Positions 7,476-16,018 of a stretch of 64,000 nucleotides of DNA are shown in pieces. The first letter of the stretch is position 1. Every line of letters begins with the position of its first letter. The notes under the pieces were generated by a model. That model ran no database searches. It was given only the letters and a program-made list of their open reading frames with translations, and was not told the origin of the DNA. A program made the position numbers and the translations under genes. Origin of the DNA: Streptomyces sp. AC550_RSS872 (GTDB taxonomy: Bacteria; Actinomycetota; Actinomycetes; Streptomycetales; Streptomycetaceae); NCBI RefSeq assembly GCF_019049285.1, contig NZ_JAGMUL010000063.1, positions 34,567-98,566 of the forward strand, written 5' to 3'.

Positions 7476-8276
7476 TCACCCGCTCATCGAGCAGAGCTCG
7501 TTCGAGTCCCGCCAGAAGCGGAACAGGTCGTAACCGCAGTACGTCTCGAAGTCGCTGATGCCCAGGCCGCGCAGCACGGCGTCGATCATGTCGAAGAACA
7601 CGCCGTTGATCTCCGGCACCCACAGCAGCGCGAACACGAACAGCAGGCCGAACGGGGCGAAGGGCTCCACCTGGCGCTTGATCTTCTGCGACAGCCAGGG
7701 CTCGAGCACGCCGTAGCCGTCCAGGCCCGGGACCGGCAGGAAGTTCAGGATCGCCGCCGTGACCTGGAGCAGCGCGAGGAAGGCAAGCGCGAACCGGAAG
7801 TGCAGGGGGACGCCGTCCAGCGCGTCCAGCCAGAACGGGGCGGTGCATACGACGGCGAAGAGCACGTTGGTCAGCGGACCGGCCGCCGAGATCAGACTGT
7901 GCCGCCAGCGCCCCCGGATCCGCCCGTGCTCGATGAAGACGGCACCGCCCGGCAGACCGATGCCGCCCATGATCACGAAGATGACAGGGAGCACGATGCT
8001 GAGCAGCGCGTGCGTGTACTTCAGCGGATTGAGGGTGAGATAGCCCTTCGCGCCGACCGAGATGTCGCCGCTGTGCAGGGCGGTACGCGCGTGTGCGTAC
8101 TCGTGCAGACACAGGGACACGATCCAGGCGGCGGTCACGAACAGGAACACGGCCAGGCCGGCCTGCTCGGCGAACCCGGTCCAGGTCGCCCAGCCCGTCA
8201 CCGCCGTGACGGCCAGGATGCCCACGAAGACGGGGCTGATCCGCCGGTCGCTGCGGCGGGTGAGAGCGGTGGTCAT
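7476..8276 (-). CDS. Site-2-type membrane zinc protease (M50 family)
   Basis: 266 residues with about six membrane segments. HEYAH (58-62) is the HExxH zinc motif inside a hydrophobic segment, and NFLPVPGLDGYG (178-189) is the second motif (NxxPxxxLDG) whose Asp completes the zinc site. The short length and lack of a PDZ domain place it among the minimal M50 proteases that cleave within membranes; substrates are unknown. A ribosome site (CAGGAG) lies 8 bases before ATG 8276. The N-terminus is basic (TRRSDRRIS), consistent with a cytoplasmic start. The gene stands alone with an unknown gene divergent upstream. Confidence 0.85.
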   Translation of the reverse strand: MTTALTRRSDRRISPVFVGILAVTAVTGWATWTGFAEQAGLAVFLFVTAAWIVSLCLHEYAHARTALHSGDISVGAKGYLTLNPLKYTHALLSIVLPVIFVIMGGIGLPGGAVFIEHGRIRGRWRHSLISAAGPLTNVLFAVVCTAPFWLDALDGVPLHFRFALAFLALLQVTAAILNFLPVPGLDGYGVLEPWLSQKIKRQVEPFAPFGLLFVFALLWVPEINGVFFDMIDAVLRGLGISDFETYCGYDLFRFWRDSNELCSMSG

Positions 8277-8409
8277 GAGGGCGGGCTCCTGAGGGACGGT
8301 GACGGGACGGAACGGGACGGGAGAACGGGGCGGCAGACCTGCCCGACCGTACCGGGCGTAAGGGGAAAACGTCTCGCGGTGGGTCAGTGGTTCCGGAGAG
8401 GGTGGGGGC

Positions 8410-9096
8410 ATGGGGCTTTGGCATGTGTTCTACGAGGACTGGCAGATGGAGTGCTGCGGTACGCCGTTCCGGCTGGGAGACGAGGTGAGCTGGCCGCTGC
8501 TGCTCAGTGACGCCGCCGGGGTCCTGGGCGGCGGCTGGCACGACCAGCTCACCAGGATCGCCGGTCCGGTGGCGGACGTACCGGGCAAGGCGGGCGCGAC
8601 CCGTGTGGTGCGCGGGGAGACGGGGCTCACGGTCGCGTTGCAGGAGGACCCGGTCGGCGTCGTCCCGGCTGAGGACCTGGGCGAGGTGACTCCCGGCGAC
8701 CGGATTCACGCGGTCGGCCTGCTCACGGCCGAGTCCCACACCGGCGCCGACCTGCCCGCCATCCAGGGCCGGGTGCGCGCGATCCAGGTCGTCACGCAGG
8801 GCTTCGCCGAGACGGCGCCGGGTTCGGGCACCCGGGAGCCGGTCGCCGGGGAGCGGTCGCTGAGGTCGGTACGGGAGTGCCCCAAATGGTTCGCGGATGC
8901 CGACGCCGGCGTCCTCGTGACGCTGGAGGTGCCGGACACGGACTCCTGGCTGTCGTACGCCCTCCGGGAGAACCGCGGCATCCCCCACGAGGGCGCGGCA
9001 CCGGGCGCCGAGACCGAGGGCCTGCCGCCCGAGACCCTGGCGGCGGTGTTGGAGATCCTCAGCAGGACACCGGCGGAAGGGCCGGAACGCTCCTAG
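8410..9096 (+). CDS. Conserved hypothetical protein, possibly DUF6578
   Basis: 228 residues, no signal peptide or membrane helix. The start MGLWHVFYEDWQMECCGTPF with WQMECCGTPF and GDEVSWPL resembles, from memory, the Streptomyces family DUF6578, but I could not check that. Paired cysteines (Cys15, Cys16) near the start could be a metal or redox site. The middle is a beta-rich region (TRVVRGETGLTVALQ, GDRIHAVGLLTAESH) like an OB or small barrel fold. GAGGGTGGGGGC precedes the ATG. The stop TAG lies inside CCTAGG, after which transposase debris begins at once, so the 3' end may have been an insertion site. Function unknown. Confidence 0.7.
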   Translation: MGLWHVFYEDWQMECCGTPFRLGDEVSWPLLLSDAAGVLGGGWHDQLTRIAGPVADVPGKAGATRVVRGETGLTVALQEDPVGVVPAEDLGEVTPGDRIHAVGLLTAESHTGADLPAIQGRVRAIQVVTQGFAETAPGSGTREPVAGERSLRSVRECPKWFADADAGVLVTLEVPDTDSWLSYALRENRGIPHEGAAPGAETEGLPPETLAAVLEILSRTPAEGPERS

Positions 9097-9500
9097 GTGT
9101 ACCAGTGGTCGTCCAGGGCGGTGTGCAGGTGGAGGTAGCCGTGGCCGGTGCGGGCCGGTTTCTTGCCGTCGCCGCCGGACCCAGGACCTTGTGGCCGCCG
9201 CCGTCGGGGATGCGGCCGAGTTTCCTGACCTCCACGTGGATGAGTCGGCCGGGCCGGGACCGTTCGTTGCGGCGCACGGGTTAGCCGGTGGCGCGGTCCA
9301 CGGCGGCCAGGACCGGCATTCCGTGGCGCTTGAGAAAGCGCTGTGCGGTGGAGGCGGCCACGCCAGGAGGCCCAGTTCGTGAACTGTCGCCCCTCCGCCG
9401 GCATCGGCTGCGCGCCACAACGCCGAAGCCCTGCTCCAGGTCCGTCATGTCCGACGGATACCGTCGCATCCGAATCCGGATGTTCGGCCGCGTGCACATA
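9095..9500 (-). pseudogene. Broken transposase fragments (IS481-type, with an IS5-type N-terminus)
   Basis: Read on the minus strand this is a decayed, frameshifted transposase. RYPSDMTDLEQ matches the N-terminal signature of IS5-type transposases (YPSDLTDxxW). It is followed by FLKRHGMPVLAAVDRATG, an in-frame stop, then RPGRLIHVEVRKLGRIPDGGGHK and, in another frame, GYLHLHTALDDHW. The last three blocks in that order are the core of IS481-type transposases (DRATG, RPGxLxHVDxKKLGRIPDGGG, GYxxLHxAVDDHSR). At least one stop and two frameshifts separate them, so it is dead and appears chimeric through nested insertions. No terminal repeats could be recognised. Bases 9501-9660 between it and the next gene hold nothing I can identify. 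Confidence 0.72.
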
Positions 9501-9660
9501 CGGCAACAGGGCCTCCCGGCACTGCTCGAAAAGGGATCGCAATCCCCGAGCTACCGAGAGGCCCTGCCTTCATGCGTATACCACCGAGAAATCACCCGGC
9601 CAGGAATCCTGTTCGACCCGGACGTCCATGACCGGCTGAGATACGGCTCCTAATAGGCGT

Positions 9661-10047
9661 TTAGTTGAACACCCAAAATCCGCCCTTGGTGCTGTGCTGG
9701 GCGATTTGATTGCCCCTCTTGTTGTAGGCAGTTGTGACGGTGTACCAGACTCCGGTGATACCCGATGTGCTGACCGGAATCGAGCCGACTGCGCCGACTG
9801 ACGTGATGTTTACGCACTTCGTGGCCTTCGGGCCCGTCGGCCGCGGAATCGGCGGCGTGAAGAAGAGCTGGGCGCAAACCTTTCCGGCACCGTCGAGGTT
9901 GTAGAGGCCGACTCCCTGCACCTTCGATCCCGACTTGGTCGGTATGTGTCCGTCGACCTTCGTAGCTGCGGTCGCCGAAGTGGCGGTAACCGCAACGAGA
10001 GCAACGGATCCGATCGTTGCTGCCGCGAGCGTGCTCAGGCGCTTCAT
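9661..10047 (-). CDS. Small secreted protein, AT-richer than its surroundings
   Basis: 128 residues with a Sec signal peptide (MKRLSTLAAATIGSVALVAVTATSATA, likely cut after ATA). The mature part is about 100 residues, beta-rich, with two cysteines (VCAQLF and TKCVNI) that could form one disulfide, ending KGGFWVFN. AGGGGAA lies 4 bases before ATG 10047. Third-position GC is clearly lower than in neighbouring genes (TTA stop, TTT, AAT, ATT codons), and the gene sits beside transposase debris, so recent acquisition is likely. I do not recognise the family; small secreted adhesin, inhibitor or bacteriocin-like roles are all possible and unproven. Confidence 0.75.
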   Translation of the reverse strand: MKRLSTLAAATIGSVALVAVTATSATAATKVDGHIPTKSGSKVQGVGLYNLDGAGKVCAQLFFTPPIPRPTGPKATKCVNITSVGAVGSIPVSTSGITGVWYTVTTAYNKRGNQIAQHSTKGGFWVFN

Positions 10048-10509
10048 CTGTTCCCCTGTGATTGAGCGTCGCGATCCGGTCGTGATCGCATATGAATTAT
10101 TGTGGGCGCGGCCAAGGGAGGTCAATGCGTTCAACCTCAAGTTTTCCTCAGGGAGTTGGGAGCCGTCGCGTGCGAAGGTGTCGCCATGGTGAACCCGTGG
10201 ATTTCCGCAGTTCACGTGCGAGCCGCGAGCCGTTTGAGCACTTCGAAAGAAGTAACTGGTTGGACTCGACGGTCTCGTTCTGAGCCGATGGTTGGCAGCT
10301 GCCCGTTGGTGGGAAGTCGGGAAGGACAGGAATCCGAGTCCGAGTTGCGAGTGTCCATGGCGGCCGACGGCCGGCGGCTCTGCGCAGCCTTTTCCGTGGA
10401 CAGGGCCACCGTCACAACAACCGCCCGGGTTCTTGTCGATTCGCGTGTCAGCCCCCACGACAACCACCGACAAACCACCGACAGCTCACCGACACGACCG
10501 ACAGCACAC
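10048..10509. other. Non-coding stretch before element M4
   Basis: 462 bases without a convincing gene. It is AT-richer on the left (ATGAATTATTGTGGGC, TCAAGTTTTCC), probably the promoter region of the small secreted gene. On the right it has direct CACCGACA/CACCGACAG repeats (10465-10505). Nothing else recognised. Confidence 0.5.
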
Positions 10510-10716
10510 CTAGGGCGTGTCCGACGGGTCCAGGCGTCGGGCACGCCGTGCACGCCCGAAACGAGAGAGCCCCGGCGCAGGCCGGGGCTCTCTCGTCTCA
10601 CGGGACCGTTCGTGAGGCACCGGCCTCATTGTGGTTGCACCACGGCCCGTCGCATCTGTAATGACGATCAAGCACCCTGATAGCTCCCGCCTCTCGACCC
10701 ATCGGACAGGCCCCAG
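10510..10716. repeat. Inverted-repeat (MITE-like) element M4
   Basis: The left end CTAGGGCGTGTCCGACGGGT and the complement of the right end (CTGGGGCCTGTCCGATGGGT) match at 18 of 21 positions over the full arm. The 207-bp interior carries a strong terminator-like hairpin but no gene. The left end carries CTAG, as do elements M2 (right) and M3 (both ends). Copy B of the dispersed repeat starts at its right edge. Confidence 0.5.
10561..10596. terminator. Perfect 16-bp hairpin, bidirectional terminator-like
   Basis: ACGAGAGAGCCCCGGC (10561-10576) pairs perfectly with GCCGGGGCTCTCTCGT (10581-10596) around a GCAG loop. It lies between the small secreted gene and the MFS gene, inside element M4, and could end transcripts of the MFS gene. 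Confidence 0.75.
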
Positions 10717-10769
10717 GGGGCGCGGCGCTGTGTCGATATGCGGCTCCGCCGCGGGGCGCGACCAGCCAT
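10711..10769 (+). repeat. Dispersed intergenic repeat, copy B
   Basis: Same order of blocks as copy A: CCCCAGGGGGCGCGGCGCTG, TGTCGATATGCGGCTCCGCC, GCGGGGCGCGACCAGCC. It is in the same orientation as copy A and about 70 bases from the stop codon of the MFS gene. Confidence 0.8.
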
Positions 10770-10838
10770 AACGGAGCAGCAGCCGACACACCACAGGCCG
10801 CGGCACATCCATGGTCGAGCGGCCCTTCCCGGAAGGGC

Positions 10839-12065
10839 TCAGTACCGAACAGCCTCGGCCCGCTCCGGAACATGCCCCGCAACTACTCGCTCCCGCGCCC
10901 TCAGCGGAGCGCCCCGCCGCCGGTCCACCGCGTACGCGACGGACGCGACCCCGAGTCCAAGCACGGCCAGCGCGGCCCCCACCAGCGCCGGAGACGTCAC
11001 GCCGAAGCCGGCCGCGAGGGCGAGGCCGCCGATCCAGGCGCCGCCCGCGTTCGCGAGGTTGAAGGCGGCCTGGTTGGCGGAGGAGGCGAGGGAAGGGGCC
11101 GACGACGCCTTCTCCATCACCATCAGGTTGAGCGGCGAGCCGGTCACGAACGCCGCCATGCCGAGCAGCGTCACCGCCAGGGCCGCGCTCCACGCCGTGG
11201 ACATCAGGAGCGGGAACAGGGCCAGGACCGCGGCCAGCGACAGCAGCCCCCCGAACAGCGTCCTGCGCATCGAGTGGTCCGCCAGGCGTCCGCCGAGCAG
11301 GTTGCCGACGGTCGCGCCCACCCCGAACAGGGCCAGCAGCAGCGTCACACTGGTATCGGCGTACCCGGCGGCGTCGGTCAGCATCGGCGTGATGTAGCTG
11401 TACGCGGCGAAGAGCGCGCCGAAGCCCGCGACCGTCGTGCCGAGCGCCAGCCAGACCGGCAGGGAGCGCAGGGCGGCCAGCTCGCCGCGCAGGCCGGCCG
11501 GCGGCGCGGCCGCGTGTGCCTCGCCGCGCGGGATGAGCAGGGCCAGCGCCGCCATCGCGGCCAGGCCGATCGTGCTCACGCCGAGGAAGGTCGCCCGCCA
11601 GCCCAGGTGCTGCCCCATCAGCGTGGCCACCGGGACGCCCGCGACGTTGGCCATCGTCAGGCCCAGGAACATCAGCGAAACGGAGCGGGCCTTGCGCTCC
11701 GGCGCGACCATGCTCGTCGCCACGACCGCGCCGACGCCGAAGAAGGCACCGTGCGGCAGACCGCTCAGGAAGCGGGCGGCCACCAGCCAGTCGTAGGCCG
11801 GGGCGAAGGCCGACAGAGCGTTGCCCGCGACGAACAGGGCCATGAGGCCGATCAGGACCGTGCGGCGCGGCATGCGTGCCGTGACCGCCGCCAGCAGTGG
11901 GGCGCCGATGACGACACCGAGGGCGTACGCCGAGACCAGGTGCCCGGCGGTGGGGATCGAGATGTCCAGGTCGTCCGCGACTTCGGGCAGGAGGCCCATC
12001 ATCACGAACTCGGTCGTACCTATGCCGAAGGCGCCGACGGCCAGGGCGAGCAGGGCCAGGGGCAT
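10839..12065 (-). CDS. MFS transporter, DHA1 family (AraJ/YdhP-like)
   Basis: 408 residues with twelve membrane helices. LALAVGAFGIGTTEFVMMGLLPEVA is the first-helix signature of the AraJ/YdhP/Cml group of proton-driven efflux pumps, followed by the loop AAVTARMPRRTVLIGLM and the helix-5 antiporter-like segment GLTMANVAGVPVATLMGQHLGWRATF. Export of sugars, purine nucleosides or chloramphenicol-like drugs is known for relatives; the substrate here is unknown. The C-terminal tail is basic and short. Upstream, an 8-bp inverted repeat (12102-12132) looks like a repressor site, but no regulator gene lies next to it. Confidence 0.88.
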   Translation of the reverse strand: MPLALLALAVGAFGIGTTEFVMMGLLPEVADDLDISIPTAGHLVSAYALGVVIGAPLLAAVTARMPRRTVLIGLMALFVAGNALSAFAPAYDWLVAARFLSGLPHGAFFGVGAVVATSMVAPERKARSVSLMFLGLTMANVAGVPVATLMGQHLGWRATFLGVSTIGLAAMAALALLIPRGEAHAAAPPAGLRGELAALRSLPVWLALGTTVAGFGALFAAYSYITPMLTDAAGYADTSVTLLLALFGVGATVGNLLGGRLADHSMRRTLFGGLLSLAAVLALFPLLMSTAWSAALAVTLLGMAAFVTGSPLNLMVMEKASSAPSLASSANQAAFNLANAGGAWIGGLALAAGFGVTSPALVGAALAVLGLGVASVAYAVDRRRGAPLRARERVVAGHVPERAEAVRY

Positions 12066-12101
12066 GAAAGAGCCTGTGCCTTTCAGGGGGTGGAGAGCGT
12101 G

Positions 12102-12132
12102 GTTCCGTACCTTGTATGTTCAGTTACGGAAC
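12102..12132. promoter_or_regulatory. Inverted-repeat operator upstream of the MFS gene
   Basis: GTTCCGTA (12102-12109) and TACGGAAC (12125-12132) form a perfect 8-bp inverted repeat with 15 bases between, 37 bases before the MFS start. It probably overlaps the promoter; TTGTTC at its distal end could be a -35. The regulator is unknown and not adjacent. Confidence 0.6.
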
Positions 12133-12244
12133 AAAGCCTCTCAGGCCCAGTATTCCGGCAGCCGACGATCAGGTGACCGAGACCCGTCCGCGCGCGGTCG
12201 GCCCGTCGTCGACCGCGGGCTGACCAGGGGTTTTCAAGAGCGCG

Positions 12245-13306
12245 TCAGGACGCGGATGTGTCGACCTTCACACGCGCCGCCACCGGCAGATGGTCGCTCC
12301 CGGTCTCCGGCAGCGTCCACGAGCTCATCGGCTCGACGCCCCTCACCATGATCTGGTCGATCCGCGCCATCGGGAACGACGCCGGCCAGCTGAACCCCAT
12401 CCCGCTGCCCGAGGCGCCCTGCGTCGAGCGCATCTGGGCGGTGACGGCGCGCAGCGCGCGGTCGTTCATCGTGCCGTTCAGGTCGCCGAGCAGAACGACC
12501 TTCTGCACCGGCTCGTCGGCGATGGCCTCCCCCAGCGCGTTGGCGCTCTTGTCCCGCTGCCGGGCGGTGAACCCGGCCTCCACCTTCACCCGCACCGACG
12601 GCAGATGGGCGACGTACACCGCGACCTGTCCGGCCGGCGTGGCCACCGCGGCCCGCATCGCGCGGGTCCAGCCCAGCTGGATGTCGACCGGCTTGACGCC
12701 GCTCAGCGGGTACTTGCTCCACAGCCCGACGGTGCCCTGCACCGTGTGGTACTTGTACGTCGCCGCCAGTGCCTTCTCGTACGTCGGGACCGCCGTCGTC
12801 GTCAGCTCCTCCAGGGCCACGACGTCCGCGCCGGACGCGGCCACGTCCCGGGCGGTGCCGGCCGGATCGGCGTTGTCCGCGTTGACGTTGTGCGTGGCCA
12901 CCGTCAGGTCGCCGCCCGGGCCGGTCTTGTCCGTGAGCTGGCCGCCGAACAGGTTCAGCCAGACGATCGCCGGGAGCAGCACGGCGATCAGCGCGGTCGC
13001 GGACTTGCGCACCAGGGCCAGCAGAAGCAGCACCGGGATGCACAGGCCCAGCCAGGGCAGGAAGGTCTCGGTCAGGCTGCCGAGGTTGCCGATCGCGTTC
13101 GGGATCCTCGCGTGCAGCCCCATCACCAGGGCGAGGATCACCGCGAGGGCGGCCAGCACGATCCCGCGACGCCAGATACGAGGATCGCCGCGCCGGCCCG
13201 CCGCCCGGCCCTTCAGGCGGTCCGTCAGGCGCCGAAGCCCAGATTCCCGGCGCTCGGGCCCCGAGCCGCCGTTGTCCGTCTCCGTCACGTACGCCTGCTG
13301 CGCCAT
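12245..13306 (-). CDS. Membrane-anchored endonuclease/exonuclease/phosphatase family protein
   Basis: 353 residues. Basic cytoplasmic N-terminus, then three hydrophobic helices (about 50-65, 83-100 and 103-120) and an extracytoplasmic EEP domain. Motifs in order: VATHNVNADN (Asn for metal binding), VALEEL (catalytic Glu), VAHLPS, LLGDLNGTMND (Asp and Asn), RIDQIMV and GSDHLPVAA (Asp-His). This is the DNase I-like fold, whose members cut DNA, phosphoinositides or other phosphodiesters. The three-helix arrangement is common to secreted actinobacterial EEP proteins. Substrate unknown. It stands alone; its stop is 113 bases from the putative operator of the MFS gene. Confidence 0.85.
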   Translation of the reverse strand: MAQQAYVTETDNGGSGPERRESGLRRLTDRLKGRAAGRRGDPRIWRRGIVLAALAVILALVMGLHARIPNAIGNLGSLTETFLPWLGLCIPVLLLLALVRKSATALIAVLLPAIVWLNLFGGQLTDKTGPGGDLTVATHNVNADNADPAGTARDVAASGADVVALEELTTTAVPTYEKALAATYKYHTVQGTVGLWSKYPLSGVKPVDIQLGWTRAMRAAVATPAGQVAVYVAHLPSVRVKVEAGFTARQRDKSANALGEAIADEPVQKVVLLGDLNGTMNDRALRAVTAQMRSTQGASGSGMGFSWPASFPMARIDQIMVRGVEPMSSWTLPETGSDHLPVAARVKVDTSAS

Positions 13307-13494
13307 ACCGTCGCCTCACTACCTGCCGTGCACACCGTCGTCCCCCCGCGCCCACAGAAACCCTAGGGGATGATCGGCTCCGTTCATGCCGTACTCATGA
13401 CGGCCGTACGGGGGCGAGGACGTACAAGTCGCCTTCGGGAGTTCCGGTTGCGACGGGGGAAAGCGCGCTCTGTGACGAAACGCGCACACGCGAG

Positions 13495-14124
13495 CTACGG
13501 GGTGGGCGAACTGACGGGCCGTAGACCTTCGAGCAGGGCGTCGACCATCTGCTCCGCGAGCCCTTCCGGAAGGTCGGCGTCCGGCCGCATGACGGCACGC
13601 ACCAGCATCGGGCCGAAGATCATGTCGTTCATCACGTCGACATCGAGGTCCGTGCGCAGCTCGCCGTTGGCCTGTCCGCGGCGCAGGATCGCGTGCTGCT
13701 TGCGGCGGCGCGGCTCGACGACGATCGCGTGGTAGGCGTCCCAGATCTTCGGTGCGCTCTTCATCTGCGCGATGACGTTGTGCAGGAGCACCGACGAACG
13801 GGTCATCAGACCACGCTGACGCAACTGCTCCAGCAGCGCCACGAGGTCGTCACGCACGGAGGTGCCGGGCAGTTCGGGGTCAGGGGGCTCGGCGGCGCGC
13901 ACGACGTCGACGAAGAGCTCCTCCTTGCCGCTCCAGCGACGGTAGATGGTGGCCTTGCCGACGCCCGCGGTCCGGGCGATGCGCTCGATGGAGAGCTCCG
14001 CGAGCGGCACGCCGTCCTCCAGCAGCTTCAGGATGCCCTCCATGATGGCCCGTTCCACGGCCTCGCTGCGGGGGCGCCCCCTGACCGGGCCGTCGTGCCG
14101 GGGGTGGCTGTCGGCGAGGCTCAC
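13495..14124 (-). CDS. TetR-family repressor, linked to the DHA2 pump
   Basis: 209 residues. HTH at about 43-63: LSIERIARTAGVGKATIYRRWSGKEELF, typical TetR with YRRW. The first 15 residues are a disordered lead with GRPRS, a common TetR start. The C-terminal ligand domain (RSSVLLHNVIAQMKSAPKIWDAYHAIVVEPRR) is the TetR_C_16/AcrR-like type. It lies 111 bases downstream of the pump gene on the same strand, so both are likely in one operon repressed through the palindrome at 15844-15863. The inducer is unknown, probably a substrate of the pump. Confidence 0.9.
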   Translation of the reverse strand: MSLADSHPRHDGPVRGRPRSEAVERAIMEGILKLLEDGVPLAELSIERIARTAGVGKATIYRRWSGKEELFVDVVRAAEPPDPELPGTSVRDDLVALLEQLRQRGLMTRSSVLLHNVIAQMKSAPKIWDAYHAIVVEPRRRKQHAILRRGQANGELRTDLDVDVMNDMIFGPMLVRAVMRPDADLPEGLAEQMVDALLEGLRPVSSPTP

Positions 14125-14235
14125 TTGGTTCGGTCCTTTCCCTGGGCTGTGCTGATTCTCCCCCCGGTTCTCCCCTTGGTCCTCCCCCCGTTACGACGAG
14201 CCGGGCACGCGGCGCCGGCCGGCGGCCTTGCGCTC

Positions 14236-15822
14236 CTACTCGGTGGACACCAACTCCTGCTTGTCCTCGGCCTCCTGAGAGGCCGTCGGCCGTCCCGGCA
14301 GGAACAGCGCCACGACCACCGCGCCGAGCACCGCGACGCCCGCGCCCCACAGGGCCGTGACGTGCATGGAGTGCAGGAAGGCGGCGTGGGCCGCGCCGAC
14401 GAGGGACTCGCCCTTCGGGCCGAGCCGGTCCGCGAAGCCGAGCGTGGCCTCGATGGACTCGCCCGCGGTGTGCCGTACGCCCTCCGGCAGCACCGTGAGC
14501 CGGTCCTCGATGCCGCTGCGGTACGCCGTCGACATGACGGAGCCGAGGACGGCGATGCCGAGCGCGCCGCCGACCTGGCGGAAGGTGTTGCTGAGGGCGG
14601 AGGCGGAACCGGCCTTCTCGCGGGGCAGCGCCTGCATGATGACGACGCTGACCGGGGTCATGATGTGCGCCATCGCGGCGCCCATCAGGAAGAAGACGAC
14701 CTCCAGGAGCCAGATCGGCGTGTCCGCCTCGAACGTGGCGAACGCGGCCAGGGTGAGCGCGATCAGCAGCATGGCGCCGGTGGTCGTGGCCCGGTTGCCG
14801 AACCGGTCGACGACGAGCCGGGCACGCGGCGCGAAGATCATCTGCGCGGCGGCGAGCGGCAGCATCAGCAGACCGGTCTCCAGCGGCGAGTAGCCGCGCA
14901 CGCTCTGGGTGTAGAAGACCGAGAAGAAGGTCACGCCCATCAGGGCGAAGAAGACCAGCGCGATGACGCCGATCGCGGCCGAGAAGACCTTGTTGCGGAA
15001 GTACGTGACGTCGATGGACGGATGGTCGCTGCGCTTCTCGAACACGACGAAGGCGGCGAGGACGGCGAGCCCGGCGGCGATGGTCGCCAGCACCGTCACG
15101 TCCGTGAAGTCGGCGAGCCGGCCGCCCTTGATGATGCCGTAGACGAGAAGGACGAGCCCGACGACGGACAGCACGACGCCGATGGGGTCGATGCGGCCGG
15201 GGTGGGGGTCCCGTGAGTCCGGGACCAGCCACAGCATCAGCGCGAGCGCGAGCAGCACGATCGGCACGTTGATGAGGAACACCGAGCCCCACCAGAAGTG
15301 GTCGAGCAGCACACCGCCGGTGATCGGGCCGATGGCGATGGCGAGCCCGACGCCACCGGCCCAGATGCCGATGGCCTTGGGCTGCTCGTCGCGCTCGAAG
15401 ACGTTCATGAGGACGGCGAGGGTGGCCGGCATGACGAAGGCGGCGCCGAGGCCCATCACCGCGCGGAAGGCGATCAGCTCGCCGGGTGAGCCGGAGAACG
15501 CGGCGAGGGCGGAGCCGATGCCGAAGACCGCGAGACCGCCCAGCAGGACCTTCTTCCTGCCGAGCCGGTCGCCGAGGATGCCCGCGCTGAACAGCAGGCC
15601 GGCGAAGACCAGGGTGTAGGCGTTGATCGCCCACTCCAGCTCGCTCTGGGTGGCGCCCAGGCCGGTCGGGGCCGGGGTCGAGATGGTCTTGATGGCGACG
15701 TTGAGGATGGAGTTGTCGAGGACGACGATCAGCAGGCTCAGCATCAGCACGCCGAGGATCGCCCAGCGGCGCCGGTGCACGGCTTCCGGTATGCGGGGGG
15801 CTGTGGCGGCGGGAGAAGTCAT
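14236..15822 (-). CDS. DHA2-family MFS drug efflux pump (EmrB/QacA type, 14 TM)
   Basis: 528 residues with about fourteen membrane helices. LLIVVLDNSILNVAIKTIS is motif D1 of the 14-TM pumps, LGDRLGRKKVLLGGLAVFGIGSAL is motif A, and GVGLAIAIGPITGGVLLDHFWWGSVFLINVP is the motif C/helix-5 region ending with the WxxxFxINxP hallmark. These proton antiporters expel lipophilic cations and antibiotics. No biosynthetic genes are nearby, so self-resistance is not indicated. Its TetR gene follows and a 20-bp palindromic operator precedes it. Confidence 0.93.
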   Translation of the reverse strand: MTSPAATAPRIPEAVHRRRWAILGVLMLSLLIVVLDNSILNVAIKTISTPAPTGLGATQSELEWAINAYTLVFAGLLFSAGILGDRLGRKKVLLGGLAVFGIGSALAAFSGSPGELIAFRAVMGLGAAFVMPATLAVLMNVFERDEQPKAIGIWAGGVGLAIAIGPITGGVLLDHFWWGSVFLINVPIVLLALALMLWLVPDSRDPHPGRIDPIGVVLSVVGLVLLVYGIIKGGRLADFTDVTVLATIAAGLAVLAAFVVFEKRSDHPSIDVTYFRNKVFSAAIGVIALVFFALMGVTFFSVFYTQSVRGYSPLETGLLMLPLAAAQMIFAPRARLVVDRFGNRATTTGAMLLIALTLAAFATFEADTPIWLLEVVFFLMGAAMAHIMTPVSVVIMQALPREKAGSASALSNTFRQVGGALGIAVLGSVMSTAYRSGIEDRLTVLPEGVRHTAGESIEATLGFADRLGPKGESLVGAAHAAFLHSMHVTALWGAGVAVLGAVVVALFLPGRPTASQEAEDKQELVSTE

Positions 15823-15843
15823 GCTGACGAAGGTACCCGCTTT

Positions 15844-15863
15844 ACGATACGGAACCGTCTCGT
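15844..15863. promoter_or_regulatory. TetR operator of the DHA2 pump/tetR operon
   Basis: ACGATACGGAACCGTCTCGT fits the palindrome ACGA-N-ACGG-NN-CCGT-N-TCGT, symmetric at 16 of 20 positions. It starts 22 bases before the pump start codon, where a repressor would block the promoter. The adjacent TetR gene is the obvious candidate. Confidence 0.8.
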
Positions 15864-16018
15864 ATCTTAATTTCTTACCGAGAACTTACACGCGGCGGAA
15901 GGGGTCGGGGGGAACTCACACGGGGTGGCCTAGCCCTCCCTGGCACGAAGTGCCACCATGGAGGGGAGTCCGGGGACGCCGTCAGGGCGCCTCGAGATGA
16001 CGTGAAGGAGCCGTTGCA

